From an uncultured Collinsella sp. (GTDB lineage Bacteria > Actinomycetota > Coriobacteriia > Coriobacteriales > Coriobacteriaceae): 28,312 nucleotides of DNA. The notes beneath the pieces were generated by a model. The model was not told the DNA's origin and searched no databases. It saw only the letters and a list, made by a program, of their open reading frames with translations. Below, piece after piece: positions 14,057 through 22,776 of this stretch. Both the position numbers and the translations under genes were made by a program. Location: positions 1 through 28,312 of the forward strand of contig UROZ01000012.1 in the NCBI GenBank assembly GCA_900549655.1, in the 5' to 3' direction. Every line of letters starts with the position of its first letter. The first letter of the stretch is position 1.

Positions 14057-15313
14057 CTACGAGGTCGGAGCGTTCCTAAATGTATAGTTACCCGGAGAGC
14101 GCACATTGATATACGTTACGCCCTCTACCTGCGAAAGCAGCTTGGTGACTACGCGCTCCTTCTTGACGATATCGTTCGAATCGCCCAGCGACACCTCAAT
14201 GCCGTTATTGAGGTTTGCCGAGATGGCTTCGACCGAAGGCGTGGAAATATCCTTGACTTGTCCCAAGAACTCGCTCGAAAAACCACGCACATAATCCAAG
14301 CCAGCCTTAACGGCCTTGGAGCTCACTGCCTGGCCGGAAACCGGAGCGACATCCGCCGAGACATCAGTCAACAACACCGCGCCATAGTGCTTAGCGAGCG
14401 CCAGCGCGGCATCGATTCCGGTCAAGGTATTTGAGCCCTGCCCTGTCGTGATGACGTTGCCTTGGTCGTCCACTTCGACCGACGTCGACAGCGGGGCGAT
14501 CCAGGTGTCATCATCCCCGATGGCCCAGGCAAGGTCATCGGAACTGATATAGGCAATTGCGATGACCTTGCGCTCCATCGGCGTAATGATGAGCGTATGC
14601 GGGAACTGACGCTGGACATCTACGCCCGAGACCCACGGGTTCTGCTTGAGGTCCTCGGTAATCTGGTCGGGATCGACGTTAAAAAGCGACGTTCCCTCGG
14701 GCAAATCGATCAGCTGGATAGCATCGTGCTTCGTCACATGCTCGCTGCCTTGAATCTGAATATCAGTGGCGGTAAACAATCCAGAGTTAATCACCACGAT
14801 GGCAACGACGACGAGCACGGCCAAGACGGCCAGGGCGCCGCCAACGATTTTGCCTTTGCCTGTAACGACAGAAGCGGCGTCTGATGTTTTATTTACCATC
14901 GCCCCAAGTGAAGACAACGGGTTGACGCCTTTTTTACCCGAAGGCTTCTTGGCGGTAGCCGGCACCGATGTCAGCGAGCGCGGTTTCGATGCGCCCAGCG
15001 TGCGACCCGGACGCAGCGTTTTAGTTCCCGTCGGTGGCTTAGGAGTTGCCCTGGGACGGGCAGGCTTGGCGCCCATAACAGGCTTTGAAGTCACCGAGGG
15101 ACGCGAGGACTTTTTTGCGGCCGGACGATTACCGAGCTGCGAGCCGACGACCGGACGACTGGTCTGTCGAGCATGCCCGACAGACTTAGAGTGCGCGACG
15201 GTATTGCGTTGAGGTTTGGCAGGCGCGCCGGAACGCCCTCCGGCGCGGCGGAAGGTGGGTTTCGATGCTCTAGAAGCCGAGGAATTTAACTTCCGGTCTG
15301 AGCTCGATGCCAT
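14057..15313 (-). CDS. ftsQ: Cell division protein FtsQ/DivIB
   Basis: This 418-residue bitopic membrane protein has an unusually long cytoplasmic N-terminus (residues 1-~155) that is very basic and of low complexity (Lys, Arg, Ser, Pro, Ala, Thr). One membrane helix follows (~156-177), then the POTRA domain (~181-251: DIQIQGSEHVTKHDAI ... LFNVDPDQITEDLKQNPWVSGVDVQRQFPHTLII) and the FtsQ beta domain to the end (TYINVRSPGNYTF). It bridges FtsZ-side and FtsWI-side divisome parts together with FtsL. Typical FtsQ is 250-300 residues; the excess is all N-terminal. The ATG overlaps the murB stop by 44 bases and has GGGAGG close upstream, so translation is probably coupled. Confidence 0.92.
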   Translation of the reverse strand: MASSSDRKLNSSASRASKPTFRRAGGRSGAPAKPQRNTVAHSKSVGHARQTSRPVVGSQLGNRPAAKKSSRPSVTSKPVMGAKPARPRATPKPPTGTKTLRPGRTLGASKPRSLTSVPATAKKPSGKKGVNPLSSLGAMVNKTSDAASVVTGKGKIVGGALAVLAVLVVVAIVVINSGLFTATDIQIQGSEHVTKHDAIQLIDLPEGTSLFNVDPDQITEDLKQNPWVSGVDVQRQFPHTLIITPMERKVIAIAYISSDDLAWAIGDDDTWIAPLSTSVEVDDQGNVITTGQGSNTLTGIDAALALAKHYGAVLLTDVSADVAPVSGQAVSSKAVKAGLDYVRGFSSEFLGQVKDISTPSVEAISANLNNGIEVSLGDSNDIVKKERVVTKLLSQVEGVTYINVRSPGNYTFRNAPTS

Positions 15314-16181
15314 ACGCCTCCCTCACCTTTCCGTGCACATGTCTGATAACCGCGGCAACGTCATCGGCCGAGGCAGTTCCGTTATTAACGATAAAATTAG
15401 CGTGAACGGGCGAAACTTCCGCGCCGCCAATCGAAAAACCCTTTAATCCACAATCCTCGATAAGCTTGCCCACGCTCGCATCGGGCGGGTTGCGAAAGAC
15501 CGACCCGCAGGATGCGCGACCCATGGGCTGCGTACGCTTGCGCCTCGTCAGGTACCGCTCCATGCGCTCGCGAATGTCGGCCTTGGGCGCCGGTTTAAGC
15601 TTGAGCACGCACTCGAGGATAATCTCATTGCGGGGAAGGCTACATTCGCGGTAGCCCCAAGTGATCTCGGACCCCGCATAATGCTTGATACCGGATGCCG
15701 GGTCAAACGTTACGACATCCTCAACCAGCGAGCCAATCCACTCGGTCCGTGTGCCGGCATTCATAGATATCGCACCGCCAACCGAGCCAGGGATGCCAAC
15801 GGCAAACTCAAGGCCCGAGAGGCTACGCGACAGGGCATCGTTGACCAGGCGCGCAAACATCACGCCCGCACCGACCGTCAGCGTACAACCGTCATCGGCA
15901 ACAACCGTGCGCTGAAACTCACGTCCGAGCGAAATGACGGCGCCGCGATAACCGCCATCGGCAACCAGCAGATTGGAGCCCTTGCCGATGATGACCCACG
16001 GCACCTGCTCGCGATCGAGCACCGCCACGGCGCGGCGGAGGGCATGATAGCTATGGCACGTCACAAAGAGGTCGGCCTTGCCGCCGATACGATAGCTCGT
16101 ATGACGCGCAAGGCGCTCGTCCTCGATCACATCCGTGTCGATCATGCCCGAGAGCGCCATGACGGCGTTAAACAGACCCAT
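15270..16181 (-). CDS. murB: UDP-N-acetylenolpyruvoylglucosamine reductase
   Basis: This 303-residue FAD enzyme reduces UDP-GlcNAc-enolpyruvate to UDP-MurNAc with NADPH. FAD-binding segments: TSYRIGGKADLFV (residues ~28-40), IGKGSNLLVADGGY (65-78) and GIPGSVGGAISMNAG (129-143). The catalytic Ser is in GSVFRNP (226-232), the substrate Arg in WGYREC (175-180), and the final Glu in LRPEVKFLG. This GSVFRNP form without the tyrosine loop is the type II MurB of Gram-positives. It starts five bases after the murC stop; the ribosome site is weak and a later Met (residue 8) is possible. Confidence 0.96.
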   Translation of the reverse strand: MGLFNAVMALSGMIDTDVIEDERLARHTSYRIGGKADLFVTCHSYHALRRAVAVLDREQVPWVIIGKGSNLLVADGGYRGAVISLGREFQRTVVADDGCTLTVGAGVMFARLVNDALSRSLSGLEFAVGIPGSVGGAISMNAGTRTEWIGSLVEDVVTFDPASGIKHYAGSEITWGYRECSLPRNEIILECVLKLKPAPKADIRERMERYLTRRKRTQPMGRASCGSVFRNPPDASVGKLIEDCGLKGFSIGGAEVSPVHANFIVNNGTASADDVAAVIRHVHGKVREAYGIELRPEVKFLGF

Positions 16182-16186
16182 TAGAC

Positions 16187-17605
16187 TTAAGCGTCTTTCT
16201 TGGCAGTCAGATACTCAATGAACTCGGGACCGACGGTCGTAACGTCACCGGCACCCATAGTGAGCAGCAGGTCGCCCTCGCCCACCATCTGCTCGAGCTC
16301 CTGATTGAGCTCAAGACGGCTGGAGCAGTACACGACCTCCTTGCCAGGATGCTTGGCGCGCACGGTATCGGCGAGCATCTTAGAGGTGACACCCGGAATG
16401 GGCATCTCGCCAGCCGAGAACACATCAATCAGCAGCAGTTTATCGGCATTGGCAAATGCATCGGCAAAGTCGTCGCACAGGGCCTGCAGGCGCGAATAGC
16501 GGTGCGGCTGGAACACGACGTCGACGTGCTTGTAGCCCAGCGACGAAGCAGCAGCAAGCGTCGCCTTGATCTCGGTGGGGTGATGGCCGTAATCATCGAC
16601 CACGGTGATGCCATCGATATCGCCCACGTGGGTAAAGCGACGGCGGACGCCCTCAAAGCTCGAGAGCGCCTTGGCGGCGGCGTCGATGTCAAGGCCCAGG
16701 ACATGGGCGACGGTGAGCACCGCCGTGGCGTTGAGCATGTTGTGGCGACCGGGATTGCTCTTGATCTCCACAGCGTGCTCAGTGCCGTCCTCAAAGCGAA
16801 CGATAAAATCGCTCTGGATGCCCTTGACATCCGGGTGCATGCAGACGATGTCGTTGCTCTCGGCAAAGCCGTAGGAAAGCACGTGACGACCCGTCGACTT
16901 GGCGAGCTCGACCAGATGCGGGTCCTCACCGCAGACGATGACGGTGCCGTCCTCGCCCACCAGGCTCATGAATTTGGCGAAAGTCGCCTCGATCTCCTCG
17001 ATACCCGAGTAGTGATCGAGGTGGTCGGCCTCGACGTTGGTCACGATGACCACGTTGGGGTTCAGGAACAGGAAGGAGCTGTCGGACTCGTCGGCCTCAG
17101 CGACAAAATAGTCGCCCGAGCCGTTCTTGCCGTTCGTGTCATAGCCCTCGACGATGCCACCGATCAAGAAGCTCGGATCCAGACCCATGCGGTCGAGCAT
17201 GGTGGCGCACATCGAAGACGTGGTGGTCTTGCCATGCGTGCCGGCAACAGCGACGGTGGTGTAGCCGTGGCCCAAAGCAGAGAGCATCTTGGCACGGGGC
17301 CACACGGGAATACCAAGCTCGCGAGCGCGCACGAGTTCAGGGTTGGACTCCGGAATAGCGGTGGAGACAACAACCACGTCGGGCTTGACCTCGTCGATCG
17401 TGGCGGCCTCATGGCCCACATGCACCTTCACACCAGCGCGGGTAAGCTGGCGGATATAACGTGACGTCTTAAGGTCGGAGCCGGTAACGGCATAACCGCG
17501 CTCGTGAAGAACGAGGGCGATGCCGCTCATGCCGGCGCCGCCGATACCGATAAAGTGGGCGCTCTTAAACTCGGGCGCGGAGGTTGCAGTCTGGGAATCA
17601 GCCAT
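16187..17605 (-). CDS. murC: UDP-N-acetylmuramate--L-alanine ligase
   Basis: A 472-residue Mur ligase that adds L-Ala to UDP-MurNAc using ATP. The N-terminal Rossmann domain has FIGIGGAGMSGIA (residues 18-30), and the ATP loop is AGTHGKTTTS (121-130). The central-domain metal ligands are in FVAEADESDSSFL and TNVEADHLDHY, and the C-terminal domain contains DDYGHHPTEI and FQPHRYSR, all specific to MurC. I start at the ATG 17605; AAGGAG is 11 bases upstream, a little far, and a GTG at 17632 is the only earlier in-frame option. It lies between murG and murB. Confidence 0.97.
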   Translation of the reverse strand: MADSQTATSAPEFKSAHFIGIGGAGMSGIALVLHERGYAVTGSDLKTSRYIRQLTRAGVKVHVGHEAATIDEVKPDVVVVSTAIPESNPELVRARELGIPVWPRAKMLSALGHGYTTVAVAGTHGKTTTSSMCATMLDRMGLDPSFLIGGIVEGYDTNGKNGSGDYFVAEADESDSSFLFLNPNVVIVTNVEADHLDHYSGIEEIEATFAKFMSLVGEDGTVIVCGEDPHLVELAKSTGRHVLSYGFAESNDIVCMHPDVKGIQSDFIVRFEDGTEHAVEIKSNPGRHNMLNATAVLTVAHVLGLDIDAAAKALSSFEGVRRRFTHVGDIDGITVVDDYGHHPTEIKATLAAASSLGYKHVDVVFQPHRYSRLQALCDDFADAFANADKLLLIDVFSAGEMPIPGVTSKMLADTVRAKHPGKEVVYCSSRLELNQELEQMVGEGDLLLTMGAGDVTTVGPEFIEYLTAKKDA

Positions 17606-17702
17606 GTGCTCGTGTACTCCTTGCGTAAACACTGCCTGTAACCCGTTAACTGTACCGCACCTACCGCATCAGCGCGAGGGCGACCGACGATATCCCGTCT
17701 AA

Positions 17703-18818
17703 CTAACGCAAACCCTCTACCGCATCCGCCAGAAGAGCGGCGGCCCTATCCTGAGCCAGACCACGCGCCGCCTGACGCATGGCGTCGCGCGCCGCCGCGT
17801 CATCGACCAGGTGCAGCAGTTCATCGGCAAAGGCAGAACTGTCGATATCGGCATCGGCGCAGAGCACGCCGGCCCCAGCGTCGACCAGATAACGGGCATT
17901 GGTGGTTTGGTGGTCGGCCGTCGCATGCGGGTACGGCACGAGCACCGAAGGCACGGCGAGTGCAGCGATCTCGGCCACGCTCGATGCGCCCGAACGCGAG
18001 AGCACCAAATCGGCAGCAGCCAGCATATCGCCCATGTTGTCGATGTAAGGCTGGACGCGGTAACGCTTCGCCTCCTCGGGCGTCAGCGCCAAAGCGCGCT
18101 CGGTCTCCTCAAAGCCGTCGGCACCCGTCGAATGCAACACATAGAGGTTCTTGCGCGAAAGCAGCTCGTTTTTGAGCGAAGCCACACGCTCGTTGAGGTG
18201 CTGGGCGCCAAGTGAACCGCCAAAGACGAGCAGCAGCGTAGCGTCCTCGGGAACGCCAAGTGCCTTGCGGCCGCGAGCGCGATCGCCCTCGATCACCGAG
18301 CGACGTACGGGGTTGCCGGTCATGAGCACGTGGTCAGGGTCACCTTCGCGCTCAAAGACCGAACGCGCTGCCGGCACCGAGATGCACACGCGGGCGGCGT
18401 GGGAGTTCATCATCTTGTTGGCCAGGCCCGGAACAGAGTTCTGCTCATGCAGCAGATACGGAACGCCCGCGCCCTTGCACCACCCCAGCAGCGGAACCTC
18501 GACATAGGCACCAAAACCAATGGCGGCATCGGGCTTGCCGACCTTTGAGAAATGACTGGCGAGCGCACGCTTGGCCTTGTTGACACGCCACAGCGAGGTC
18601 AGCGCCGTCCAAGGACGGGAGCGGTCGAAGCCCGTGACCGTAATGGGCACAAAATCAAACCCAGCCTCGGGGACCAGACGACCCTCGAGCTTGCGCGACT
18701 GGCCCACGAACACAACGTGGTTGCCACGGTCACGCAGCTCTTCGGCCAAGGCGAGCGCGGGGTTGATGTGCCCGGCCGTGCCGCCGGCTGCAATAGCAAC
18801 GGTCATTTTATCGGTCAT
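17703..18818 (-). CDS. murG: UDP-GlcNAc:undecaprenyl-PP-MurNAc-pentapeptide GlcNAc transferase
   Basis: This 371-residue GT28 glycosyltransferase converts lipid I to lipid II on the inner membrane face. The N-terminal AAGGTAGHINPALALAEEL (residues ~10-28) is the lipid-binding G loop; GFGAYVEVPLL and LLHEQNSVPGLANK are also family elements. The C-terminal UDP-GlcNAc site includes VFGGSLGAQHLNE and LSRSGASSVAEIAALAVPSVLVPYPHATADHQTTNA. The ATG at 18818 follows GAAGGGA and overlaps the ftsW end by 11 bases, so it is probably translationally coupled. A 97-base gap precedes murC. Confidence 0.97.
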   Translation of the reverse strand: MTDKMTVAIAAGGTAGHINPALALAEELRDRGNHVVFVGQSRKLEGRLVPEAGFDFVPITVTGFDRSRPWTALTSLWRVNKAKRALASHFSKVGKPDAAIGFGAYVEVPLLGWCKGAGVPYLLHEQNSVPGLANKMMNSHAARVCISVPAARSVFEREGDPDHVLMTGNPVRRSVIEGDRARGRKALGVPEDATLLLVFGGSLGAQHLNERVASLKNELLSRKNLYVLHSTGADGFEETERALALTPEEAKRYRVQPYIDNMGDMLAAADLVLSRSGASSVAEIAALAVPSVLVPYPHATADHQTTNARYLVDAGAGVLCADADIDSSAFADELLHLVDDAAARDAMRQAARGLAQDRAAALLADAVEGLR

Positions 18819-20328
18819 GGTAGTCCCTTCGTACACGCGGTCCCTGGTCGTCGGTACGCAGACGCGCCGACGGGTCCGAGTTCAAATCGATTCGATTATA
18901 TCCGCCGCCCGCGTTGCGAGGGCTGGGGCGCTGAGGACGACCTTGCGGCGCCGTTCGCTGACGCGGGCGGGCTGCCGGCTCGGTCGCAGAGCCATCCAGG
19001 ACGGTAAAACCGTTACGCGAAGATCGCTCGCCGCGCACGTGGGGCACGCCGGCGGTACTCTCATCCATAACGGCAAAGCTCTCGCGGCGGCGGTCATACT
19101 CATCGCGGCGGGCGCTCTCGTACGAAACGCGCAGGATCAACCCGGCAAGCATGAGCGACACAATAATCGACGAACCGCCGTAGCTAATAAACGGCAACGG
19201 TTTGCCCGTCATGGGAAACACGTTGAGGATGCCCAGCGCGTTAATCAAAAACTGCACTGCGAGAATGACCGCGGAGCCAGACGCCATAAGCGCGCCCCGG
19301 CGATCGGTCGCCTGCTCGGCAATGCGAAACGCCGAGTAGATCAGCATCGCAAACACCAAGAAGAACAGCACGGTTCCGACAAAACCGACTTCCTCGCCAA
19401 TGATGGCCAGGATGTAGTCATTGTGCGCCTCGGGCAGATACGAGTACTTCATGGTTGAGTTGCCGATGCCACGGCCGAACAGACCGCCCGAGGCAAAGGC
19501 CATAATGGCAAGCGTGGCCTGATAGCCGTCACCATACTCGTCGGCCCAAGGGTTCAAGGCAACCTGAATACGCACCATACGGTACGGCTCTGCGACAAGC
19601 GCAATCACGATCACGAGAATGCCGAAGATTAGCACGCCGATGATAAATCTGGGGTCGAGACCCGCAAACAACGCCATGCACATGAGGGTCAACAGGATGA
19701 TCAGGACAGTACCGAAATCGGGCTGGATAAAGATCAGAAAGAGCGAAATGCCCAGGTAGATGCCCATCTTGCGAAGGAATTCGTTGATGTTGCCACCGGG
19801 CGAAAAGAAGCGATCAAGCATGATGGCCGAATACGCAATGGCAAATGGCTTTAAAAACTCGGAAGGCTGGAACTGAATACCGGCGATGTTAAGCCAGCGC
19901 GTGGCGCCACGGCTGCCGCTGCCCACCAAGAACACCAGAAACAGTAGCCCTATCATGCCTATGAGGAAGATCCTGAGCACATCCTCCCCAAACCAGCTGT
20001 CCGGCAAAACGCGCACGATGGCAATCAGCGCCAGAACACCGACCACGGCAAACGCGGCCTGTCGACCCAGAAAAAACGTCGCCGAGCCATTCTCGTGCAG
20101 CGCCTCGACCGAAGACGCCGAGTACACCATCAGCAGGCCAAAGCATACCAAGGTAAACAAGCAGGCCATGAATATCAAACGGGGGCGCATGATACGGGCG
20201 GGAACGCCGGCAATATAGCGTTCGCTAAACGACTGCCCGCCGCGACCGGAACGCGGTGTGCTGCGCCGCGAGGAAGCACGGTCCGAGTCGGGCCTCCTCA
20301 TACCTTGTCGGGGGCTCTCCTCTCTCAC
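18808..20328 (-). CDS. ftsW: Septal peptidoglycan glycosyltransferase FtsW (SEDS family)
   Basis: A membrane polymerase of about 506 residues with ~10 helices (residues ~50-405) that strings lipid II into glycan together with FtsI. Family motifs: FQPSEFLKPF (~153-162), IQPDFGTV (~201-208), PEAHNDYILA (~299-308) with the presumed catalytic Asp, and LPFISYGGSS (~378-387). Both ends are extended: an Arg/Ser-rich N-terminus of ~45 residues and an Arg/Pro/Asp-rich C-terminal tail of ~100. Start is uncertain. I chose GTG at 20328 because AGGGG stands six bases upstream; TTG at 20334 and ATG at 20301 are alternatives. It begins 9 bases after the murD stop. The dcw position argues for FtsW over RodA. 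Confidence 0.93.
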   Translation of the reverse strand: MREESPRQGMRRPDSDRASSRRSTPRSGRGGQSFSERYIAGVPARIMRPRLIFMACLFTLVCFGLLMVYSASSVEALHENGSATFFLGRQAAFAVVGVLALIAIVRVLPDSWFGEDVLRIFLIGMIGLLFLVFLVGSGSRGATRWLNIAGIQFQPSEFLKPFAIAYSAIMLDRFFSPGGNINEFLRKMGIYLGISLFLIFIQPDFGTVLIILLTLMCMALFAGLDPRFIIGVLIFGILVIVIALVAEPYRMVRIQVALNPWADEYGDGYQATLAIMAFASGGLFGRGIGNSTMKYSYLPEAHNDYILAIIGEEVGFVGTVLFFLVFAMLIYSAFRIAEQATDRRGALMASGSAVILAVQFLINALGILNVFPMTGKPLPFISYGGSSIIVSLMLAGLILRVSYESARRDEYDRRRESFAVMDESTAGVPHVRGERSSRNGFTVLDGSATEPAARPRQRTAPQGRPQRPSPRNAGGGYNRIDLNSDPSARLRTDDQGPRVRRDYHDR

Positions 20329-20337
20329 CGGCAACCC

Positions 20338-21744
20338 CTATTCCATTTGCGATTTCGCCGCAGCGGCAAGCTGGGCCACATAGTCCTTAAACACGCGGCC
20401 GCGCTCCTCATAGCCCGAGAACTCATCGAACGAAGAGCAGGCAGGAGAAAGTAAGATCACGTCGCCACGGCTCGACAGCGAACGGGCGACGTCCACGGCA
20501 TCGCGCAGGTCATCCGCCTGGGCGATATCCACATCGCCGTCGACATCGGCCTCGTCCATAGCGGCGGTGAAACGCTCACGCGCATCGCCAAAGCAGACGA
20601 CCGAGCGTACGTTATCCATAACAACGCGCGCGAAGTCCGTGAGCGGCGTGCCCTTATCGTGGCCGCCGAGCAGCAAGATCACGTCGTCATCGGGAAATGC
20701 CGTCAGTGCCTTCTCGACCGCATCGGTGTTGGTCGCCTTGGAATCGTTGACGTAGCGCACGCCGTCAATCTCGCCACACGGCTCCACGCGGTGCTCGAGC
20801 GGCTGGAACGAGGCAAGACCGCGGCAGACACCATCGACATCGGCACCGACCGCCAAGGCAGCCGTGGCGGCGCACAGGGCATTGATAACATTGTGATGGC
20901 CCGAGATCTTGAGCTCGGATGTAGCGATGAGCGGGGTCTCGACGCCCTTCAGGCGCACGACCATCTTGCCGTCGCGCACAAAGGCGGCATCCTCGCCCTC
21001 AGGCTCGTCAAAGGCAACCTTGCAGATGCGACGACCCGGCGTGTAGATGTACTCATCGAACTCGTGAATGCCGGCGTCTTCGACGTCGACAACCGCCAGA
21101 TCGTCATCGACCATATTGTCAAACAGTTTGATCTTGGCAAGCGCGTAGTTCTTATGGCTCTTATGCCAGCCCAAGTGGTCGGGAGTGATGTTGAGCAGCA
21201 CCGCCACGCGGGGGTGGAGCTCGGTTGTCGTAGCAATCTGATAGCTCGAGAGCTCAGCCACAAACCACTCGTTGTGGGCTCGGCCGTCAATCTCGTTGAC
21301 CGGCGGCTCGCCGATGTTGCCGACAGCAACGCTGGCCTCGCCGGCAGCCTTAAGCAGATAATCAGCCAGCGACGTGGTGGTCGTCTTGCCGTTGGTGCCC
21401 GTGATGGCAATCCAGTTATCGGGCGACAGGCGATAGGCAAACTCGGGCTCACCCATAATCTGGGCGGCATGCTCGCGCCCGGCCTTAAAGAAGCCCGAGA
21501 ACTCCGAGATGCCCGGGCACGTCACGCATACGTCATAGGCGCCCTCGACCTGTTCGGTCCCATAGACAAACGACGCACCAGCAGCCTCGAGCGCACGCGT
21601 GGCGTCATTGGGTTCAGAGGTGCCACCGCCATACACGGTAACGGCACTTACGCGCTCGGGATGTGCCAGCGCCCAGCGGGCGACATCGAGACCGGATTTG
21701 CCCTGACCCAAAACGAGCAGGCTAAAGACATCAGCAAGAGGCAT
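20338..21744 (-). CDS. murD: UDP-N-acetylmuramoyl-L-alanine--D-glutamate ligase
   Basis: This 468-residue Mur ligase adds D-Glu to UDP-MurNAc-L-Ala with ATP. The N-terminal domain starts VLGQGKSGLDVARW, the ATP loop is TGTNGKTTTT (residues 115-124), the second domain has VAELSSYQIATT and LNITPDHLGWHKS, and the C-terminal domain has YVNDSKATNTDAVEKAL, LLLGGHDKG and LLSPACSSFDEFSGYEERGRVF, all diagnostic for MurD. The ATG lies nine bases after the mraY stop with only a weak ribosome site, suggesting coupling. Confidence 0.97.
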   Translation of the reverse strand: MPLADVFSLLVLGQGKSGLDVARWALAHPERVSAVTVYGGGTSEPNDATRALEAAGASFVYGTEQVEGAYDVCVTCPGISEFSGFFKAGREHAAQIMGEPEFAYRLSPDNWIAITGTNGKTTTTSLADYLLKAAGEASVAVGNIGEPPVNEIDGRAHNEWFVAELSSYQIATTTELHPRVAVLLNITPDHLGWHKSHKNYALAKIKLFDNMVDDDLAVVDVEDAGIHEFDEYIYTPGRRICKVAFDEPEGEDAAFVRDGKMVVRLKGVETPLIATSELKISGHHNVINALCAATAALAVGADVDGVCRGLASFQPLEHRVEPCGEIDGVRYVNDSKATNTDAVEKALTAFPDDDVILLLGGHDKGTPLTDFARVVMDNVRSVVCFGDARERFTAAMDEADVDGDVDIAQADDLRDAVDVARSLSSRGDVILLSPACSSFDEFSGYEERGRVFKDYVAQLAAAAKSQME

Positions 21745-21753
21745 GAAAGACCA

Positions 21754-22773
21754 CTATCCCAACTGGAAGAACAGGGCAAGGCCAACGGCACCAAAGGCAG
21801 CAGCGATAATCCAAAAACGGATGACGACCTTGGTCTCGGCCCAGCCCTTCTTTTCGAAATGATGATGGATGGGCGCCATAAGGAAGACGCGCTTGTGCGT
21901 AAAGTGGAAGTAGACAACCTGAATCATGACCGACAGGGTCTCAACGATAAACAGGCCGCCGATGATGAGGGAGACGACCTCGGTGTTGGTCATGATGGAC
22001 GTGCAGGCAAACGCGGCGCCTAGGGCAAGCGAGCCGGTATCGCCCATAAAGATGCTCGCCGGATAGCAGTTGAACCACAGAAAGCCCAAGCAGGCACCGG
22101 CACACGCGGTGCAGAAGATGGACAGGTTCACGTCTCCGTGCAAAAACGCCATGGCAGCCATGGCGAGCATGGCAATCATGGAGGTGCCGCCAGCAAGACC
22201 GTCAAGGCCATCGGTCAGGTTCACGGCATTAGAAAGACCGGCGATCATCAGCCAGCAAAAGACAATGTAGAGCCACGGGAACGAAAGGCCGCAGATGGTG
22301 GTCGAAAGCACGCCAAGGTCAATCGTCAGGCCGCCGGGAAAACGAATCTCGGGGGCGACGCCGCACCAGTTAACGGCAAGTACCGTAAAGGTGACACAGA
22401 TAATGGTTAGGCCGATCATCTTGGCATGAGGCGTCAGACCGAGCGAGCGCCCATGCGTAACGGAGGTCAGGTCGTCGATCAGGCCCAGCACGCCTGTCGC
22501 CAGCGTGGCGAGCAGCACGAGCACGAGCTCGGTGGTGAGCTTGCCCATCAGCAGGCAGGTCAGCGAAATCGCGACGAGAATGACAACGCCACCCATGGTG
22601 GGCGTTCCCTGCTTAACCAAATGACGCTTGGGGCCGTCGGCACGAACCTGCTGGCCGATACCCTCGACCTTGAGCAGCTTGATCCACCACGGCATGAGCA
22701 GCAGCGCAATGGCAGCGGCGATGCCAAGCCCCAAAAAAGCCTGATACGTTGGATACGAGGGATTGCCGAACAT
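21754..22773 (-). CDS. mraY: Phospho-N-acetylmuramoyl-pentapeptide transferase
   Basis: A 339-residue enzyme with about ten membrane helices that transfers phospho-MurNAc-pentapeptide to undecaprenyl phosphate, giving lipid I. Motifs: PTMGGVVIL (residues ~58-66), LGLIDDLTSV with the Asp pair, NAVNLTDGLDGLAGG, FMGDTGSLALG and the histidine loop MAPIHHHFEKKGW. The gene starts three bases after the murF stop. Membrane helices fill almost the entire length, and no unusual extension is seen. Confidence 0.97.
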   Translation of the reverse strand: MFGNPSYPTYQAFLGLGIAAAIALLLMPWWIKLLKVEGIGQQVRADGPKRHLVKQGTPTMGGVVILVAISLTCLLMGKLTTELVLVLLATLATGVLGLIDDLTSVTHGRSLGLTPHAKMIGLTIICVTFTVLAVNWCGVAPEIRFPGGLTIDLGVLSTTICGLSFPWLYIVFCWLMIAGLSNAVNLTDGLDGLAGGTSMIAMLAMAAMAFLHGDVNLSIFCTACAGACLGFLWFNCYPASIFMGDTGSLALGAAFACTSIMTNTEVVSLIIGGLFIVETLSVMIQVVYFHFTHKRVFLMAPIHHHFEKKGWAETKVVIRFWIIAAAFGAVGLALFFQLG

Positions 22774-22776
22774 GGG

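Noticed and set aside
12619..14079. Plus-strand open frame of 486 codons opposite ftsZ
   Set aside because: It is the complement of a strongly codon-biased gene; its protein is a Gly/Asp/Val/Leu-rich artefact without any family motif, and ftsZ is certain.
20659..22023. Plus-strand open frame of 454 codons opposite murD/mraY
   Set aside because: Spans two certain genes in antisense and has no coherent domain.
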